Source of the DNA: Candidatus Accumulibacter sp. ACC003
Lineage (GTDB): Bacteria > Pseudomonadota > Gammaproteobacteria > Burkholderiales > Rhodocyclaceae
Length of the DNA stretch: 64,000 bases
NCBI RefSeq assembly: GCF_907163085.1
Contig: NZ_CAJQTX010000004.1
Location: 390,956-454,955 of the forward strand
Reading direction: 5' to 3'
Positions 28,538-38,318 of this stretch are shown piece after piece. The first letter of the stretch is position 1, and the number at the start of each line of letters is the position of its first letter. The notes beneath the pieces were generated by a model that was not told where the DNA came from, did not search any database, and saw nothing but the letters and a program-made list of their open reading frames with translations. The translations under genes and the position numbers were made by a program.

Positions 28538-29438
28538 CGGGGCATACCTTCCTCAGGTGGCACTGAAGAGACGCCAGCGCCAATTGCAAAGCGCCGACCG
28601 CGGTGGTGACGGCGGGCGGCAGCTCCGCTGGCGAGGGCGCCAGGGCGAACAACCGCCGAGCCAGACGGGCGCCCACCGCGTCGAGAATGCGGATGTCGGC
28701 CAGGACTTCGCCTTCCGGACCCTCGCGCAGGCTCTCGGCGCTCTTCTCGTCGGCTTTGGCGGTCAGCGAATTGAGCAACAGCTGTGGGGCCTCGACCATC
28801 CGCTCGCGCACCGTCCGGGAAGCGCCTTGATACTGCGCGAACCAGGTCGCCAGCTGGCGGGTCGTCAGCGGCGTCGTGTGCAAACTCTCCAGTAGCTGTT
28901 CGGCGTGGGCGCTGTTGGCGCGCGCCAACGGGCCGAGAATCCGCACCGCCGCCCAGGTCGAGACCTTTCCCTGGCGTACCGCCGTCAACACCGCATCCGA
29001 GAGGACCGTCACGAGTTGCAGGCGGCGACTGACCCAGCTCACGTCGCGGCCGCAGCGGCGGGCGATTTCATGCTGGCTCAGGGGGCCGCTGGCGATCAGT
29101 TCGCGCAGCAGCAGCGCTTCTTCGATCGGCGCAAACGCGCGGCTGCGGGTTCGTGCCAACACGCCCAGCAGGCCTTGCACCGGATCGCCGTCCCAGCATT
29201 CGACCTCGGCCGTATCCCGGCCGAGTTGCCGCAACGCGGCGACGCGTCGATAGCCGTCGAGCAGGATCGCCGAGTTGCCCTCGCCGGCGACCGCGATGCA
29301 CGGGACGAGCTGGCCATTGACCGCGATCGATTGGGCCAGACGCGTGATCGCCGCCGTATCCAGCACGCGAAGATCGGCGTAGCGCAACTCCAGGCGGTGC
29401 AAATCCAGAGTCTGAGCCGTAGCGGCCGTGTGATCCAT
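28443..29438 (-). CDS. ParB-like N-terminal nuclease/partition domain protein of the IS21-family element
   Basis: A 331-residue protein with the ParB/Sulfiredoxin fold: DTAAITRLAQSIAVNGQLVP, then ILLDGYRRVAALRQLG, and a helix-turn-helix SQHEIARRCGRDVSWVSRRL typical of KorB/ParB DNA binding. AGGAGGT precedes the ATG. The C-terminal half has helices without an obvious dimer domain. As second gene of a four-gene IS21 operon it may bind the GGGTCA end repeats or influence target choice. This is inference; plain IS21 elements lack such a gene. Confidence 0.8.
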   Translation of the reverse strand: MDHTAATAQTLDLHRLELRYADLRVLDTAAITRLAQSIAVNGQLVPCIAVAGEGNSAILLDGYRRVAALRQLGRDTAEVECWDGDPVQGLLGVLARTRSRAFAPIEEALLLRELIASGPLSQHEIARRCGRDVSWVSRRLQLVTVLSDAVLTAVRQGKVSTWAAVRILGPLARANSAHAEQLLESLHTTPLTTRQLATWFAQYQGASRTVRERMVEAPQLLLNSLTAKADEKSAESLREGPEGEVLADIRILDAVGARLARRLFALAPSPAELPPAVTTAVGALQLALASLQCHLRKVCPDEIARNSSSRADIASARSGAARDQPALEALA

Positions 29439-29524
29439 GCGCTTGACCTCCTATGGCATCCAGCCTAGCGAGGCGACCGCCGCAAGGCGATCGAGTCCTC
29501 TCTTTGCAAGCCGCGGCAGGGGCC

Positions 29525-29956
29525 TCAGGGCGAGGCGCAAGCGGCTGAAATAACGGTGATTTCAACCATCCACGCGTTCTTCTTTGCAAGCGACGCGTCC
29601 ACTACCCGCGATAGGCGATAAGTGCCTGAGGAAAAGCCTGTTTCAGCCATTGACGCGTCCATCTTTGCAACGCCGGCCGGGGCGGGCGCGCGTTCCCGCT
29701 GCCGAGCCCGATTGCGTGCGACGTACTCCGGATGCTGCTCTCGATACGCCCGCCAGTAGTCGGGGTGACGCTCCGCCCAGGCCTTCTGCGCACGCTTCTG
29801 GTTATCGCGATAGTCGGGATCGTTCTGGCGCTTGGCCGCCTGCCAACGCCGTCGCCGTTCGCGCTGGCAGGCGGCGGCCGAACAGAAGCATTGGTCGGGG
29901 TTCTGCGGACGCGGCCGGAACGGCTGGTGACACGCCTCGCACTGTCGGAATTCCAT
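29525..29956 (-). CDS. Small Cys-zinc-finger protein of the IS21-family element
   Basis: A 143-residue basic protein that starts MEFRQCEACHQPFRPRPQ. Cys at CEAC and then CFCSAAAC form a likely zinc knuckle, followed by a long Arg/Tyr-rich helix (QKRAQKAWAERHPDYWRAYR). GGGGAG precedes the ATG. It is the first gene of the element's operon. DNA or RNA binding is likely from composition. The C-terminal part is less conserved-looking. Confidence 0.65.
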   Translation of the reverse strand: MEFRQCEACHQPFRPRPQNPDQCFCSAAACQRERRRRWQAAKRQNDPDYRDNQKRAQKAWAERHPDYWRAYREQHPEYVARNRARQRERAPAPAGVAKMDASMAETGFSSGTYRLSRVVDASLAKKNAWMVEITVISAACASP

Positions 29957-30302
29957 GACGGTTTCTCCCCACACGACGTCGTGCGGGAAGAATGGGCCCG
30001 TGCCGGGCTTCCTGTCGCGGAGCCGGAGAGCTGGCGAGGCTTGATCGCAACCTGGCGGCGGGCGGACTCGGCGAACGCGACGAGCTTGGCGAAGGGGCTT
30101 GACCGCGCAATCAGAAGGTCGGGCAGCCGGAGCGACGCGCGCTGCCGCGTTGCCAACGGGCGATGCCTGCCGAACCAAGCTTGGGGAGTTACGAAGTTCG
30201 CTTTCCGGGAACCACTACGGGCCTCAACACGGGCTCAATGGGTCACGCTTGATGGGTCAGCTTTGGTGAGCAAAGGCGGGTCAGTTCCGGGGAGCGTCAA
30301 GG
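29957..30302. other. Upstream end of the IS21-family element
   Basis: This stretch holds the presumed promoter of the minus-strand operon and the terminal repeats with three GGGTCA units. An apparent plus-strand frame here is a shadow. Confidence 0.5.
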
Positions 30303-30308
30303 GAACAC

Positions 30309-30489
30309 GCCTCACACCGCACGCATGGCGCACGACCAGGCGCTGGCCAAGGCTATGCAGCACCTACTGAAAGACGACACGCAGGTCTACAAGCAGTTTG
30401 TCGAGAATGAGTCGTTCAAGCGTTTCGTGGGCGATATGGTGTTCACGATGACCAATCAGGGTGGGGGAATGCCTTCTTCCAGGCTTTAG
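30309..30489 (+). pseudogene. hsdR: hsdR, 3' segment
   Basis: After the duplicated GAACAC the frame reads PHTARMAHDQALAKAMQHLL and then KQFVENESFKRFVGDMVF, the conserved C-terminus of this HsdR subgroup. It joins in frame to KEN at 23443 through the TSD codons. The ATG at 30325 is internal to the original gene. The stop is TAG at 30487-30489. Confidence 0.85.
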
Positions 30490-30720
30490 AGAGATTGCGA
30501 TCAATTGCCCTGGATCGAGCAGCCCGTCAGGGGCGCTACCTTGGCTTTGGGATCGATCAAGCTTGGGGCGGTCTGAAAGCGCCAGCGTAAGGTGGCAGTC
30601 CGGGAAAGGGGAGCAAGAGCGTACGCACGCGCTTGGAACGGGGGGGGGCGGTACGGCGAAGCAGGAGGTGACGTGGTCTAATTTCCCTGGACACCTCGAT
30701 AGGTGGATGATCCACCCTAA

Positions 30721-31916
<1,196 letters not shown>

Positions 31917-32048
31917 CCACGACAAGGCCCCGGTATTCGCCGACCGGTGTCCCGTTCTCTCCAAGCACCTCCTTCTCCGGGCAGATCGAGGTCGAGGCCG
32001 CCTGAGTCACACCTTGCCGCCGTTGCCAATCCTTCCTCCAACGCCTAT

Positions 32049-32072
32049 ATTCGCTATTCGCGAATAGCGAAT
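32049..32072. promoter_or_regulatory. 24-bp perfect palindrome, likely operator
   Basis: A perfect dyad with half-site ATTCGCTATTCG is centred between 32060 and 32061. It ends 14 bases before the GTG start of the regulator gene, just before its ribosome binding site. Placement matches an autoregulatory operator for the toxin-antitoxin-like pair downstream. The protein that binds it is inferred. Confidence 0.65.
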
Positions 32073-32086
32073 GAAGGAGTCACACG

Positions 32087-32632
32087 GTGCCGCGCCCAAA
32101 ATCAAATCCACAAGTCGTATTGCGCCCGCAAGACCTGGTGGTATTGCTGCGTTTGGCGCTGGAGCGCGGCCCGGCACCCACCTATGCGGCCCTGGCGGCC
32201 GAGCTGGGTATGACGGCGTCCGAGATTCACGCTGCTGTGGATCGGGCCGTCGCTGCGCAGCTTGCGCACAAGGGTACGAGCGGCAAGGCGACGGTGATCC
32301 TTGCCGCGTTGCGCCTGTTTGTCCAGTACGGGGCGCGGTACTGTTTTCCGGCGGTTCGGGGCAGCCTGACGCGCGGTCTGCCGACCGGCTATGCGGCGGC
32401 GCCGCTCAAAGATTTGATCGTCGCGGGCGCCGACCCGGCTCCGGTGTGGCCGCAGAAGAACGGCACGGTGCGCGGCATCGCCTTTTATCCGCTCTATCCG
32501 AGCGTGCCGGAGACGGCTGAACGCAACCCGGCGCTGTATGGCTTGCTGGCGCTGTTTGATGCGGTGCGCGGCGGCAGCGCCCGCGAACGCGCATTGGCGA
32601 TTGACCTGCTGGAAAAGCGCTTGCAGCCATGA
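32087..32632 (+). CDS. Winged-helix regulator / antitoxin-like partner of the AbiEii-type gene
   Basis: A 181-residue protein starting at GTG with AGGAG nine bases upstream. The N-terminal half is a winged helix (PTYAALAAELGMTASEIHAA, then VDRAVAAQLAHKG). The rest is a conserved-looking domain with LFVQYGARYCFPAVRG and a late helix. The gene overlaps the nucleotidyltransferase gene by ATGA. Regulator-plus-nucleotidyltransferase pairs of this layout resemble AbiE-type toxin-antitoxin systems, in which the first protein represses its own operon and neutralises the second. It is intact here although the partner is broken. Confidence 0.75.
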   Translation: MPRPKSNPQVVLRPQDLVVLLRLALERGPAPTYAALAAELGMTASEIHAAVDRAVAAQLAHKGTSGKATVILAALRLFVQYGARYCFPAVRGSLTRGLPTGYAAAPLKDLIVAGADPAPVWPQKNGTVRGIAFYPLYPSVPETAERNPALYGLLALFDAVRGGSARERALAIDLLEKRLQP

Positions 32633-33195
32633 ACGCCAACGATCCCAATGTGGCCTTGCTGGAAGCCGTCGCCGAACGTCTGGGCGATGCCTTGCGCGAG
32701 GAGATGGTCTTCGTCGGTGGCGCGGTAGCCGGACTACTGATCACCGACCCGGCGATGCCGTCGATCCGGTCCACCGAAGACGTGGACCTGGTCTGCCAGG
32801 CGTTGATGCTGGCCGACTACCATCGGGTCGAGACGCTATTGCGCGCCCGCGGCTTTGTGCAGGACATGCGTCCGGAGGCGCCAATCTGCCGTTGGCTGGT
32901 GGGGCCGGTGGTGGTGGATGTGATGCCGACGCTGGAAAAGATTCTCGGCTTTGCGAACCGCTGGTATCTGCTGGCGCTGACCACCGCGCTGCCCGTCGCG
33001 TTGCCCAGCGGTCGCCTGATACGCCTGATCGCCGCGCCGGTGTTTCTGGCCACCAAACTGGAAGCGTTTGACGGACGTGGCAATGGAGACTTCCTGTTCA
33101 GCCACGATCTCGGCGACCTGCTGGCGGTAGTTGATGGCCGCGATACGCTGCTGGAAGAGTGCCGCAGCAGCCGTAAGTATTCGGCCAACCCGTAG
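32629..33195 (+). pseudogene. AbiEii-type nucleotidyltransferase, 5' part, split by an IS66-family element
   Basis: The protein shows a nucleotidyltransferase core: VFVGGAVAGLLI then IRSTEDVDLVC with the two Asp residues, and later AAPVFLATKLEAFDGRGNGD. AbiEii-like toxins transfer nucleotides to cellular targets such as tRNA. True coding ends at 33172; the last codons to the stop at 33195 are IS66 DNA. Joined to 35897-36063 the gene is 711 bases, 236 codons plus stop. The catalytic core is retained in this fragment, so a truncated active protein is possible. Confidence 0.8.
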
Positions 33196-33221
33196 CGCGC
33201 CAGCGCCATTGCCGAGGCGGG

Positions 33222-34079
33222 TTAGCGGCAGAGGACTGATCGGAAGGATCGGTGAAGGGGATAGAGCCAGATATCCTTGATCGGGAGGATCGACTTGCGG
33301 GTGGGGCACTTCTTGCCTCGGCCGGCGGTTTGGCCGACCTTGATCCAGTTGGCGGCCTGGTAGCAGGTGCCGCGATGGCGGGGCGTCTCGACGAAGGTTT
33401 CGAGTAGTACGGGGCGGTAGCCGTAGCGCGCCAGCCAGTCCTTGGGCAATTGCCGCTGCATAAGCGAGAGGATCTTGGAGGCCAGGCCCTTGCACTGGAT
33501 CCAGGGCAGGATCAGAAAGCGGGCATTGTTCACCACCAGTTGCAGGTTCCTTTGTCGCTGCTCATCGTGCCAACCGATGAATTGCTCGCGCGCGGCGAGT
33601 TTCCAGGCGCTGGCGCCGAAGCTGAGCAAGGCGACCAGGGTCTCGCCGGCGAAGACGAAGTAGCGGCTCTGACTGCCCGCCATGGGCGTGTGGCCGAGAT
33701 AGTGGTAGCGGGCGATGTACTCGTTCCACAGACGCGAGTTCGCCGAACCGACGACCTGATGCAGACGCAGCGGCGGCAGTTCATGCACCGGCTGGGTGAG
33801 CAACGGTTGTGGATCGGTGGCGTGAGTAGGCAGATACTCGGGTTGGCGAGGAGCGGCCCGTCGTGCCGCCGGCAGGGTGAGCAGGCCGTCGGCCTGCATA
33901 CGCAGCATGGCCACCCGGCAGGTCATATCCTTCAGCTCGCCATTGGGCTTACGCCAGTCGAAGAGCTCACACACCTGGCGCGACAGTTGCGCGCGGCTGC
34001 TGCCAGGATGGGCTTCGATCAGGCGGCAGAGGGCCTGCAGTTCGTCGTCGGTAAAGTGACGCCCGCAATAAGGCTTCAC
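33222..34079 (-). CDS. DruA-like (DUF4338) protein in an IS66-family element
   Basis: A 285-residue protein. The N-terminal part is a helical winged-helix-like region (FTDDELQALCRLIEAHPGSS). The DUF4338 domain follows with LLSFGASAWKLAAREQFIGW, NNARFLILPW, LASKILSLMQRQL and VLLETFVETPRHRGTCYQ. DUF4338 includes DruA of the Druantia anti-phage system, whose activity is unknown. The GTG start overlaps the transposase stop, so the two are co-translated. Its co-mobility with a transposase suggests a transposition role or a cargo defence gene; this is inference. Confidence 0.88.
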   Translation of the reverse strand: MKPYCGRHFTDDELQALCRLIEAHPGSSRAQLSRQVCELFDWRKPNGELKDMTCRVAMLRMQADGLLTLPAARRAAPRQPEYLPTHATDPQPLLTQPVHELPPLRLHQVVGSANSRLWNEYIARYHYLGHTPMAGSQSRYFVFAGETLVALLSFGASAWKLAAREQFIGWHDEQRQRNLQLVVNNARFLILPWIQCKGLASKILSLMQRQLPKDWLARYGYRPVLLETFVETPRHRGTCYQAANWIKVGQTAGRGKKCPTRKSILPIKDIWLYPLHRSFRSVLCR

Positions 34080-35776
34080 GAGCTATCGATGGGACGGCTC
34101 TGATCGACCGGGATGCCACGCATCTGAGCCAGTCGATCGGTCGCCATCGCCCAGGGCAGAAAGGCACTCAAGTCCGTCGGCGGCAGGTTGCCGTTGGCGG
34201 CGCAGGCCTCCAGATACGCCGTCAGCCAGGTGCGCGGGTTGATTCCCCACAAGCGCAGCGTCAGCAGCAAGCTGAACATCGTCGCGGCGAGTGCGCCGGA
34301 CCAGAGACTGCCCGACCCATAGAAGTTCTTGCGTGCGACCACCGGCGTGCGCTGTGCGCGCTCGGCGGCATTATTGTCCATCGCCACCTCGGGGCGGTCG
34401 ACAAAGACGGTCAGGCCGGACCAATGTTTGCGCATGCTTCGCAGCACCTTGCTCGCCGGCATTTTGAGCGCCGGGTTCGCCAGTTCGCTTTCCCGTTGAC
34501 TGGCCATTTGCGTGATCGCCTGCCGCAAGGCGCGGTCGCGTTCGGCCCACTGTACTGGGTCGCTACGGACTTCCAGGCGCCGTCCATTCAAGTGGTAGAG
34601 CTGAGCGATCTGCTCGACCCAGGCCAGTGCCCAGTCCGCGAGCTCCGGATGGGCGTTGGCCAGTTCCAGGAAATCACGCCGCTGATGTGCCCAGCAGAAA
34701 GCCAGAATGAAGTGGTCAAGAACTCGCGCGAGCTTCTTGTAGGCCGAATAGCGATCACAGATGATGACTCCTCCGGCGCTACCGGAGAGCTCCCGGATCG
34801 GCACCGCCGCCGAGCGGCTCGGGTCGAGCACGAAGTGGATGACCGATGGGCCGTGGAACACCCAGAAATACCAGCGATGTCCGACCTTCCCTTCGGTCTC
34901 GGCAAAGACCCGCCAGCGGGTCTCGTCTGCGTGCCACTGTTTCTCGCTGCGTAGTTGGCCAAGCAGTGCTTCTTCAAGCGGCTCGAACAGCGGTGCCAAG
35001 GCACGCAGTCCGCCGGCCACCGTTCCTGCCGAGAGCGTCAGTCCGTGGTCGGACAAGTCTCGCAGAAGCCGATGCGTCGGCTGGCCGTACAAGAACTTCG
35101 ACAGCAGCAGGTGCACCCAGATCGACACGCCGTACTTTCCACGCGGGATCAATCGTGCCGGCGGTGGCGCGGTCAGAATACCCCGCGCGCCCGAACACTG
35201 ACAGGTCCGCCGGTAGCGCCGCCGGCAGATCTTCCGGCGGTAGGCCTTGACCTCGATCTCGAGGACTTCACTGTCTTCCGTGCCGGGAAAGTCGACGTAG
35301 CCCAGACCACAGTCCGGGCAATGCGGGCAGTCGATGTCGATGACCTCGATCTGCGTCGGCAAGTGACTTTCCGGGTTCCGCCCGTGACCCGCTGCTCCCG
35401 GTTGCTGACCTCGAGCTCGCGACGATTTTTGGTCCGCCGCCGGGTTCTTCTCGGCTCCCGAAGAGCGTTCTGACTTGCGACCAAACAGGCGTTTTTGCAG
35501 ATCGCGGATCTTGCCCTTGGCCTGCTCCAGTTCGCTGCGCAAGGCCGCCTCGCGCGCCGCCGCTTGCGCCATTTCCACCCGATGAGCGGCCTCCGATTGC
35601 GCCAACCGAACCAGCGCTTGTCGATGTTGGCTCCGCCAGAAGCTGGCCTCCCAGCGGAGCTTGATTTCCTGCTCCTTGGTCAACGTCACCAACACCTCGG
35701 CGAACGGCGCCACTTGGCGGTGACTTGCCGCCGATCCTCCGCCAATGATGTCCGCACCCGTGTCCATGCGCCGCAT
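34076..35776 (-). CDS. IS66-family transposase (TnpC type)
   Basis: A 566-residue transposase. An N-terminal coiled coil (AQAAAREAALRSELEQAKGK) leads into the zinc-finger region (CPHCPDCGLGYVDF) and the DDE_Tnp_IS66 core. The Asp residues are in QWHADETRWRVF and VIICDRYSAYKK; the Glu is in MDNNAAERAQRTPVV. A C-terminal extension completes it. The ATG at 35776 has a weak ribosome binding site; ATG 35767 is an alternative. It is intact. Confidence 0.94.
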   Translation of the reverse strand: MRRMDTGADIIGGGSAASHRQVAPFAEVLVTLTKEQEIKLRWEASFWRSQHRQALVRLAQSEAAHRVEMAQAAAREAALRSELEQAKGKIRDLQKRLFGRKSERSSGAEKNPAADQKSSRARGQQPGAAGHGRNPESHLPTQIEVIDIDCPHCPDCGLGYVDFPGTEDSEVLEIEVKAYRRKICRRRYRRTCQCSGARGILTAPPPARLIPRGKYGVSIWVHLLLSKFLYGQPTHRLLRDLSDHGLTLSAGTVAGGLRALAPLFEPLEEALLGQLRSEKQWHADETRWRVFAETEGKVGHRWYFWVFHGPSVIHFVLDPSRSAAVPIRELSGSAGGVIICDRYSAYKKLARVLDHFILAFCWAHQRRDFLELANAHPELADWALAWVEQIAQLYHLNGRRLEVRSDPVQWAERDRALRQAITQMASQRESELANPALKMPASKVLRSMRKHWSGLTVFVDRPEVAMDNNAAERAQRTPVVARKNFYGSGSLWSGALAATMFSLLLTLRLWGINPRTWLTAYLEACAANGNLPPTDLSAFLPWAMATDRLAQMRGIPVDQSRPIDSS

Positions 35777-35896
35777 GGTGCCGGATTTCCGCTGCTGTGT
35801 CCAGTCCAGATTTCCGGTCTACCCGCCAATCGCTGACTGAACCACGCCGACCAAAAAAGCGGGGGCTACGGGTTCACCGAATACTTACCAGCAGCC

Positions 35897-36063
35897 CGCC
35901 TGAACTCCGGGACTACTTGCGCGAGCGCTTTCGGGGCTTGCTGGCGCAGCCTTCGTTCATCAATGCACTGTCGGGCCACTTGCCGGGCGATGCGGCGAGC
36001 CAGGAACGTCTGCCCGAATTTGAAGGCAAACTGCGAGAAATTGCCGGACTGCCGCAGCCATGA
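35897..36063 (+). pseudogene. AbiEii-type nucleotidyltransferase, 3' part
   Basis: This segment, after the CAGCAGCC duplication, encodes PPELRDYLRERFRGLLAQPS and onward to a TGA at 36061-36063. It restores the C-terminal helices of the nucleotidyltransferase in frame with CRSS at 33172. It has no start of its own outside the IS. Confidence 0.8.
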
Positions 36064-36089
36064 GCGCCCACCCCTGGAGTTAGAACCAG

Positions 36090-36234
36090 CTCGTTGAGCA
36101 ACCCGCCATTGGGCTCTTTGCCACGCTCGGCTGGCAGACGGTGTCGGCGCTGGACGAAGCTTTTGGGCCACTCGGCTGTATTCGAGCATGTCTATGAGAG
36201 CTACCCGGAGGGCAATGCCGGGGTTTATGCGTAG
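36090..36234 (+). pseudogene. Deletion-fused scrap of a second type I hsdR
   Basis: The stretch reads LVEQPAIGLFATLGWQ, an HsdR N-terminal motif. Then, in another frame, it reads VFEHVYESYPEGNAGVYA and a stop, which is like an HsdR C-terminus. About 1000 intervening codons are missing. It is thus a relic of a separate type I RM gene, removed by internal deletion. Confidence 0.6.
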
Positions 36235-36341
36235 CCTCCGGCGGCAGACGCGCCAATGTTCAAGTGGCTGGCAAAGCTTGTCGTTGACGTGAGCGGTCTT
36301 GCGCGTCCTCTGCCGCGCGGCCGGATCGCGGCCCGCGCCAG

Positions 36342-37151
36342 CTATTCGCCGTGTTTTTGGCCAGCCATGTACTGCAGATAGGCGATTACCTCGTCGATTT
36401 CCCGGGGCGTCAGCTGTGTTGGCGGCATTCTTGCGCGGGCCCGAAATTGACTGGGGTCGTGGATCCACTGACGCAGAAATTCGCTGCTGCGGTATTCGGT
36501 GATGTTCTTCGGGATATTCAGCTCGGGGCCGACTTCGCCGCCCTGCAAATTGACCGAGTGGCATTTCAGGCATTGCTCGCGAAATACCCCGAAGCCCCTG
36601 GAAACTTCGCCGTCGGCGGCGGCGCCGCTGGGCAGGGTCAGCGGGAACTTCCTGGCGAAGGAGACGGCCTCGATGCGGTTCATCTGAAATGGCCAGGAAA
36701 AGGTCTTCGAGTCCGAGGTATTGGCACTGATGACGATGAACGGTGCCGGGTCGGTCATCGTCTTGCCGGTGGGAATGGCTGACCACCGTTCAGGGACGCC
36801 GTCTTCGCCGTAAGCGAGCCGAAGGTCGAGTTTGGCGACGTTGGCGGCAGCGGTGTTGGCCGCGTAACCGTCCAGACAATGAAAAACCAGATCGTCGGCG
36901 TCGCCGGCGTCCATCAGCTTGAGAACGTCGGCGAGCGAGAATGTCAGGTAGCGAACGGGTCTGCCCAGATCCGGATTGACGACTTCGATCTCGCGTGTTT
37001 CGAGGCGGCGACGCAAGTCGTCGAGGCTCAGGCTTTGACTGCCGCGCTCACCCTCAACGGTCAATAGGGGATTGGCGGATTGCGCGAGCGCCGATGCGCT
37101 GATCACGAGCATTAGAAGAGCGAAAAATGATCGAGTCACTAAGGCGTGCAT
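36342..37151 (-). CDS. Periplasmic c-type cytochrome with N-terminal oxidoreductase-like domain
   Basis: A 269-residue protein with a signal peptide (cleavage near SALAQS). The first two thirds resemble the small molybdopterin-oxidoreductase-like domain of sulfite-oxidase relatives (SLSLDDLRRRLETREIEVV, then LVFHCLDGYAA). The C-terminal third is a monohaem cytochrome c: CLKCH binds haem and a Met in RARARMPPTQL is the likely axial ligand. It should pass electrons in the periplasm. It stands alone beyond ychF; its partner enzyme is not visible. Confidence 0.8.
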   Translation of the reverse strand: MHALVTRSFFALLMLVISASALAQSANPLLTVEGERGSQSLSLDDLRRRLETREIEVVNPDLGRPVRYLTFSLADVLKLMDAGDADDLVFHCLDGYAANTAAANVAKLDLRLAYGEDGVPERWSAIPTGKTMTDPAPFIVISANTSDSKTFSWPFQMNRIEAVSFARKFPLTLPSGAAADGEVSRGFGVFREQCLKCHSVNLQGGEVGPELNIPKNITEYRSSEFLRQWIHDPSQFRARARMPPTQLTPREIDEVIAYLQYMAGQKHGE

Positions 37152-37216
37152 GGCGGTTCCTGTGTCGATTCCCTTGGCAGAACGCCATGGTACGGCAAGG
37201 TGCTGGCGCGGCGCGA

Positions 37217-38308
37217 TCAGACGTTGAACAGGAAGTTCAGCACATCGCCGTCCTTGACGACGTATTCCTTGCCTTCGGCGCGCATTTTGCCGGCTTCCTT
37301 GGCGCCCTGTTCGCCCTTGCAGGCGATGAAGTCGGCCAGGGCGATGGTCTGGGCGCGGATGAAGCCTCGTTCGAAGTCGGTGTGGATGACGCCGGCCGCT
37401 TGCGGTGCGGTATCGCCAACGTGGATCGTCCAGGCGCGAACTTCCTTGACGCCGGCCGTGAAGTAGGTCTGCAGGCCGAGCAGCTGATAGCCCACCCGAA
37501 TCAGGCGATTGAGGCCGGGCTCTTCGAGGCCGAGGTCGGCAAGGAAGTCCTGTTTGTCGTCGTCGTCGAGATCGGCGAGTTCGGCTTCGATTTTGGCGCA
37601 GAGCGCGACTACCGGTGCGCCTTCCTTGGCGGCGTGGGCGCGCAGCTGGTCGAGGTGCGGGTTATTCTCGAAGCCGTCTTCGACGACGTTACCGACGTAC
37701 ATGGTCGGCTTGATGGTCAGCAGGCAGAGTGGTTTGAGCAGCGCTTTGTCGTCGGCGGAAAGCGCCAGCGTGCGCGCCGGCTGGCCGTCGTTGAGATGCG
37801 GCAGCAGGCGTTCAAGAACGGCGACCAGATGCTGCGCGTCCTTGTCGCCGGATCGGGCCTTCTTGCCGTCGCGGTTGATCGTGCGTTCGACGACGGCCAT
37901 GTCGGCGAGCGCCAGCTCGGTCATGATCGTCTCGATATCGGACAGCGGGTCGACGCGGCCCGAGACGTGAATGACGTTCTCGTCTTCGAAGCAGCGGACG
38001 ACATTGACGATGGCGTCGGTCTCACGGATGTTGGCCAGGAACTGGTTGCCCAGGCCTTCGCCTCTGGAGGCGCCGGCAACCAGCCCGGCGATATCGACGA
38101 ACTCGACGATTGCCGGCTGCACGCGCTGCGGCTTGACGATGGCGGTCAGCTGCGCGAGGCGCGGATCGGGAACTTCGACGATGCCGACGTTGGGCTCGAT
38201 GGTGCAGAAGGGGTAGTTCTCGGCGGCGATTCCCGCCTTGGTCAGGGCATTGAAGAGGGTCGATTTGCCGACGTTCGGCAGGCCGACGATACCGCATTTG
38301 AGGCTCAT
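37217..38308 (-). CDS. ychF: Redox-regulated ATPase/GTPase YchF
   Basis: YchF (363 residues, the usual length) is an Obg-family P-loop protein that prefers ATP and binds ribosomes. The P-loop is [18 protein letters not shown], and the C-terminal TGS domain ends [15 protein letters not shown]. The ATG at 38308 ([10 protein letters not shown]) is the family start; the upstream extension is spurious. It follows pth by 10 bases, the classical pth-ychF pair. Confidence 0.97.
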   Translation of the reverse strand: MSLKCGIVGLPNVGKSTLFNALTKAGIAAENYPFCTIEPNVGIVEVPDPRLAQLTAIVKPQRVQPAIVEFVDIAGLVAGASRGEGLGNQFLANIRETDAIVNVVRCFEDENVIHVSGRVDPLSDIETIMTELALADMAVVERTINRDGKKARSGDKDAQHLVAVLERLLPHLNDGQPARTLALSADDKALLKPLCLLTIKPTMYVGNVVEDGFENNPHLDQLRAHAAKEGAPVVALCAKIEAELADLDDDDKQDFLADLGLEEPGLNRLIRVGYQLLGLQTYFTAGVKEVRAWTIHVGDTAPQAAGVIHTDFERGFIRAQTIALADFIACKGEQGAKEAGKMRAEGKEYVVKDGDVLNFLFNV

Positions 38309-38318
38309 GCTCGGATTC

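Larger units (their letters stand above)
23450..30302 (-). mobile_element. IS21-family element with ParB-like and zinc-finger genes, carrying a nested IS
   Basis: The ends are imperfect inverted repeats starting CCTCGACGCTC (left) and CCTTGACGCTC (right, complement), both followed by TGACCC. The right end has three GGGTCA repeats (30239, 30254, 30279), typical of IS21 ends. The flanks share the 6-bp duplication GAACAC (23444-23449 and 30303-30308). The genes on the minus strand are a zinc-finger protein, a ParB-like protein, istA and istB. The 6853-bp length includes a second IS at 23704-26079. It splits hsdR 61 codons from its end. Confidence 0.88.
33173..35888 (-). mobile_element. IS66-family element carrying a DruA-like gene, 2716 bp
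   Basis: The ends are 24-bp inverted repeats starting GTAAGTATTCGG with mismatches only near the middle, and the 8-bp duplication CAGCAGCC flanks the element (33165-33172, 35889-35896). Both features are typical of IS66. It has the large TnpC-type transposase and, in place of tnpA/tnpB, a downstream DUF4338/DruA-like gene. It splits the nucleotidyltransferase gene. Confidence 0.93.

Noticed and set aside
29732-30370. 212-codon plus-strand frame
   Set aside because: It overlaps the zinc-finger gene antisense and crosses the IS21 end into hsdR; no motifs.
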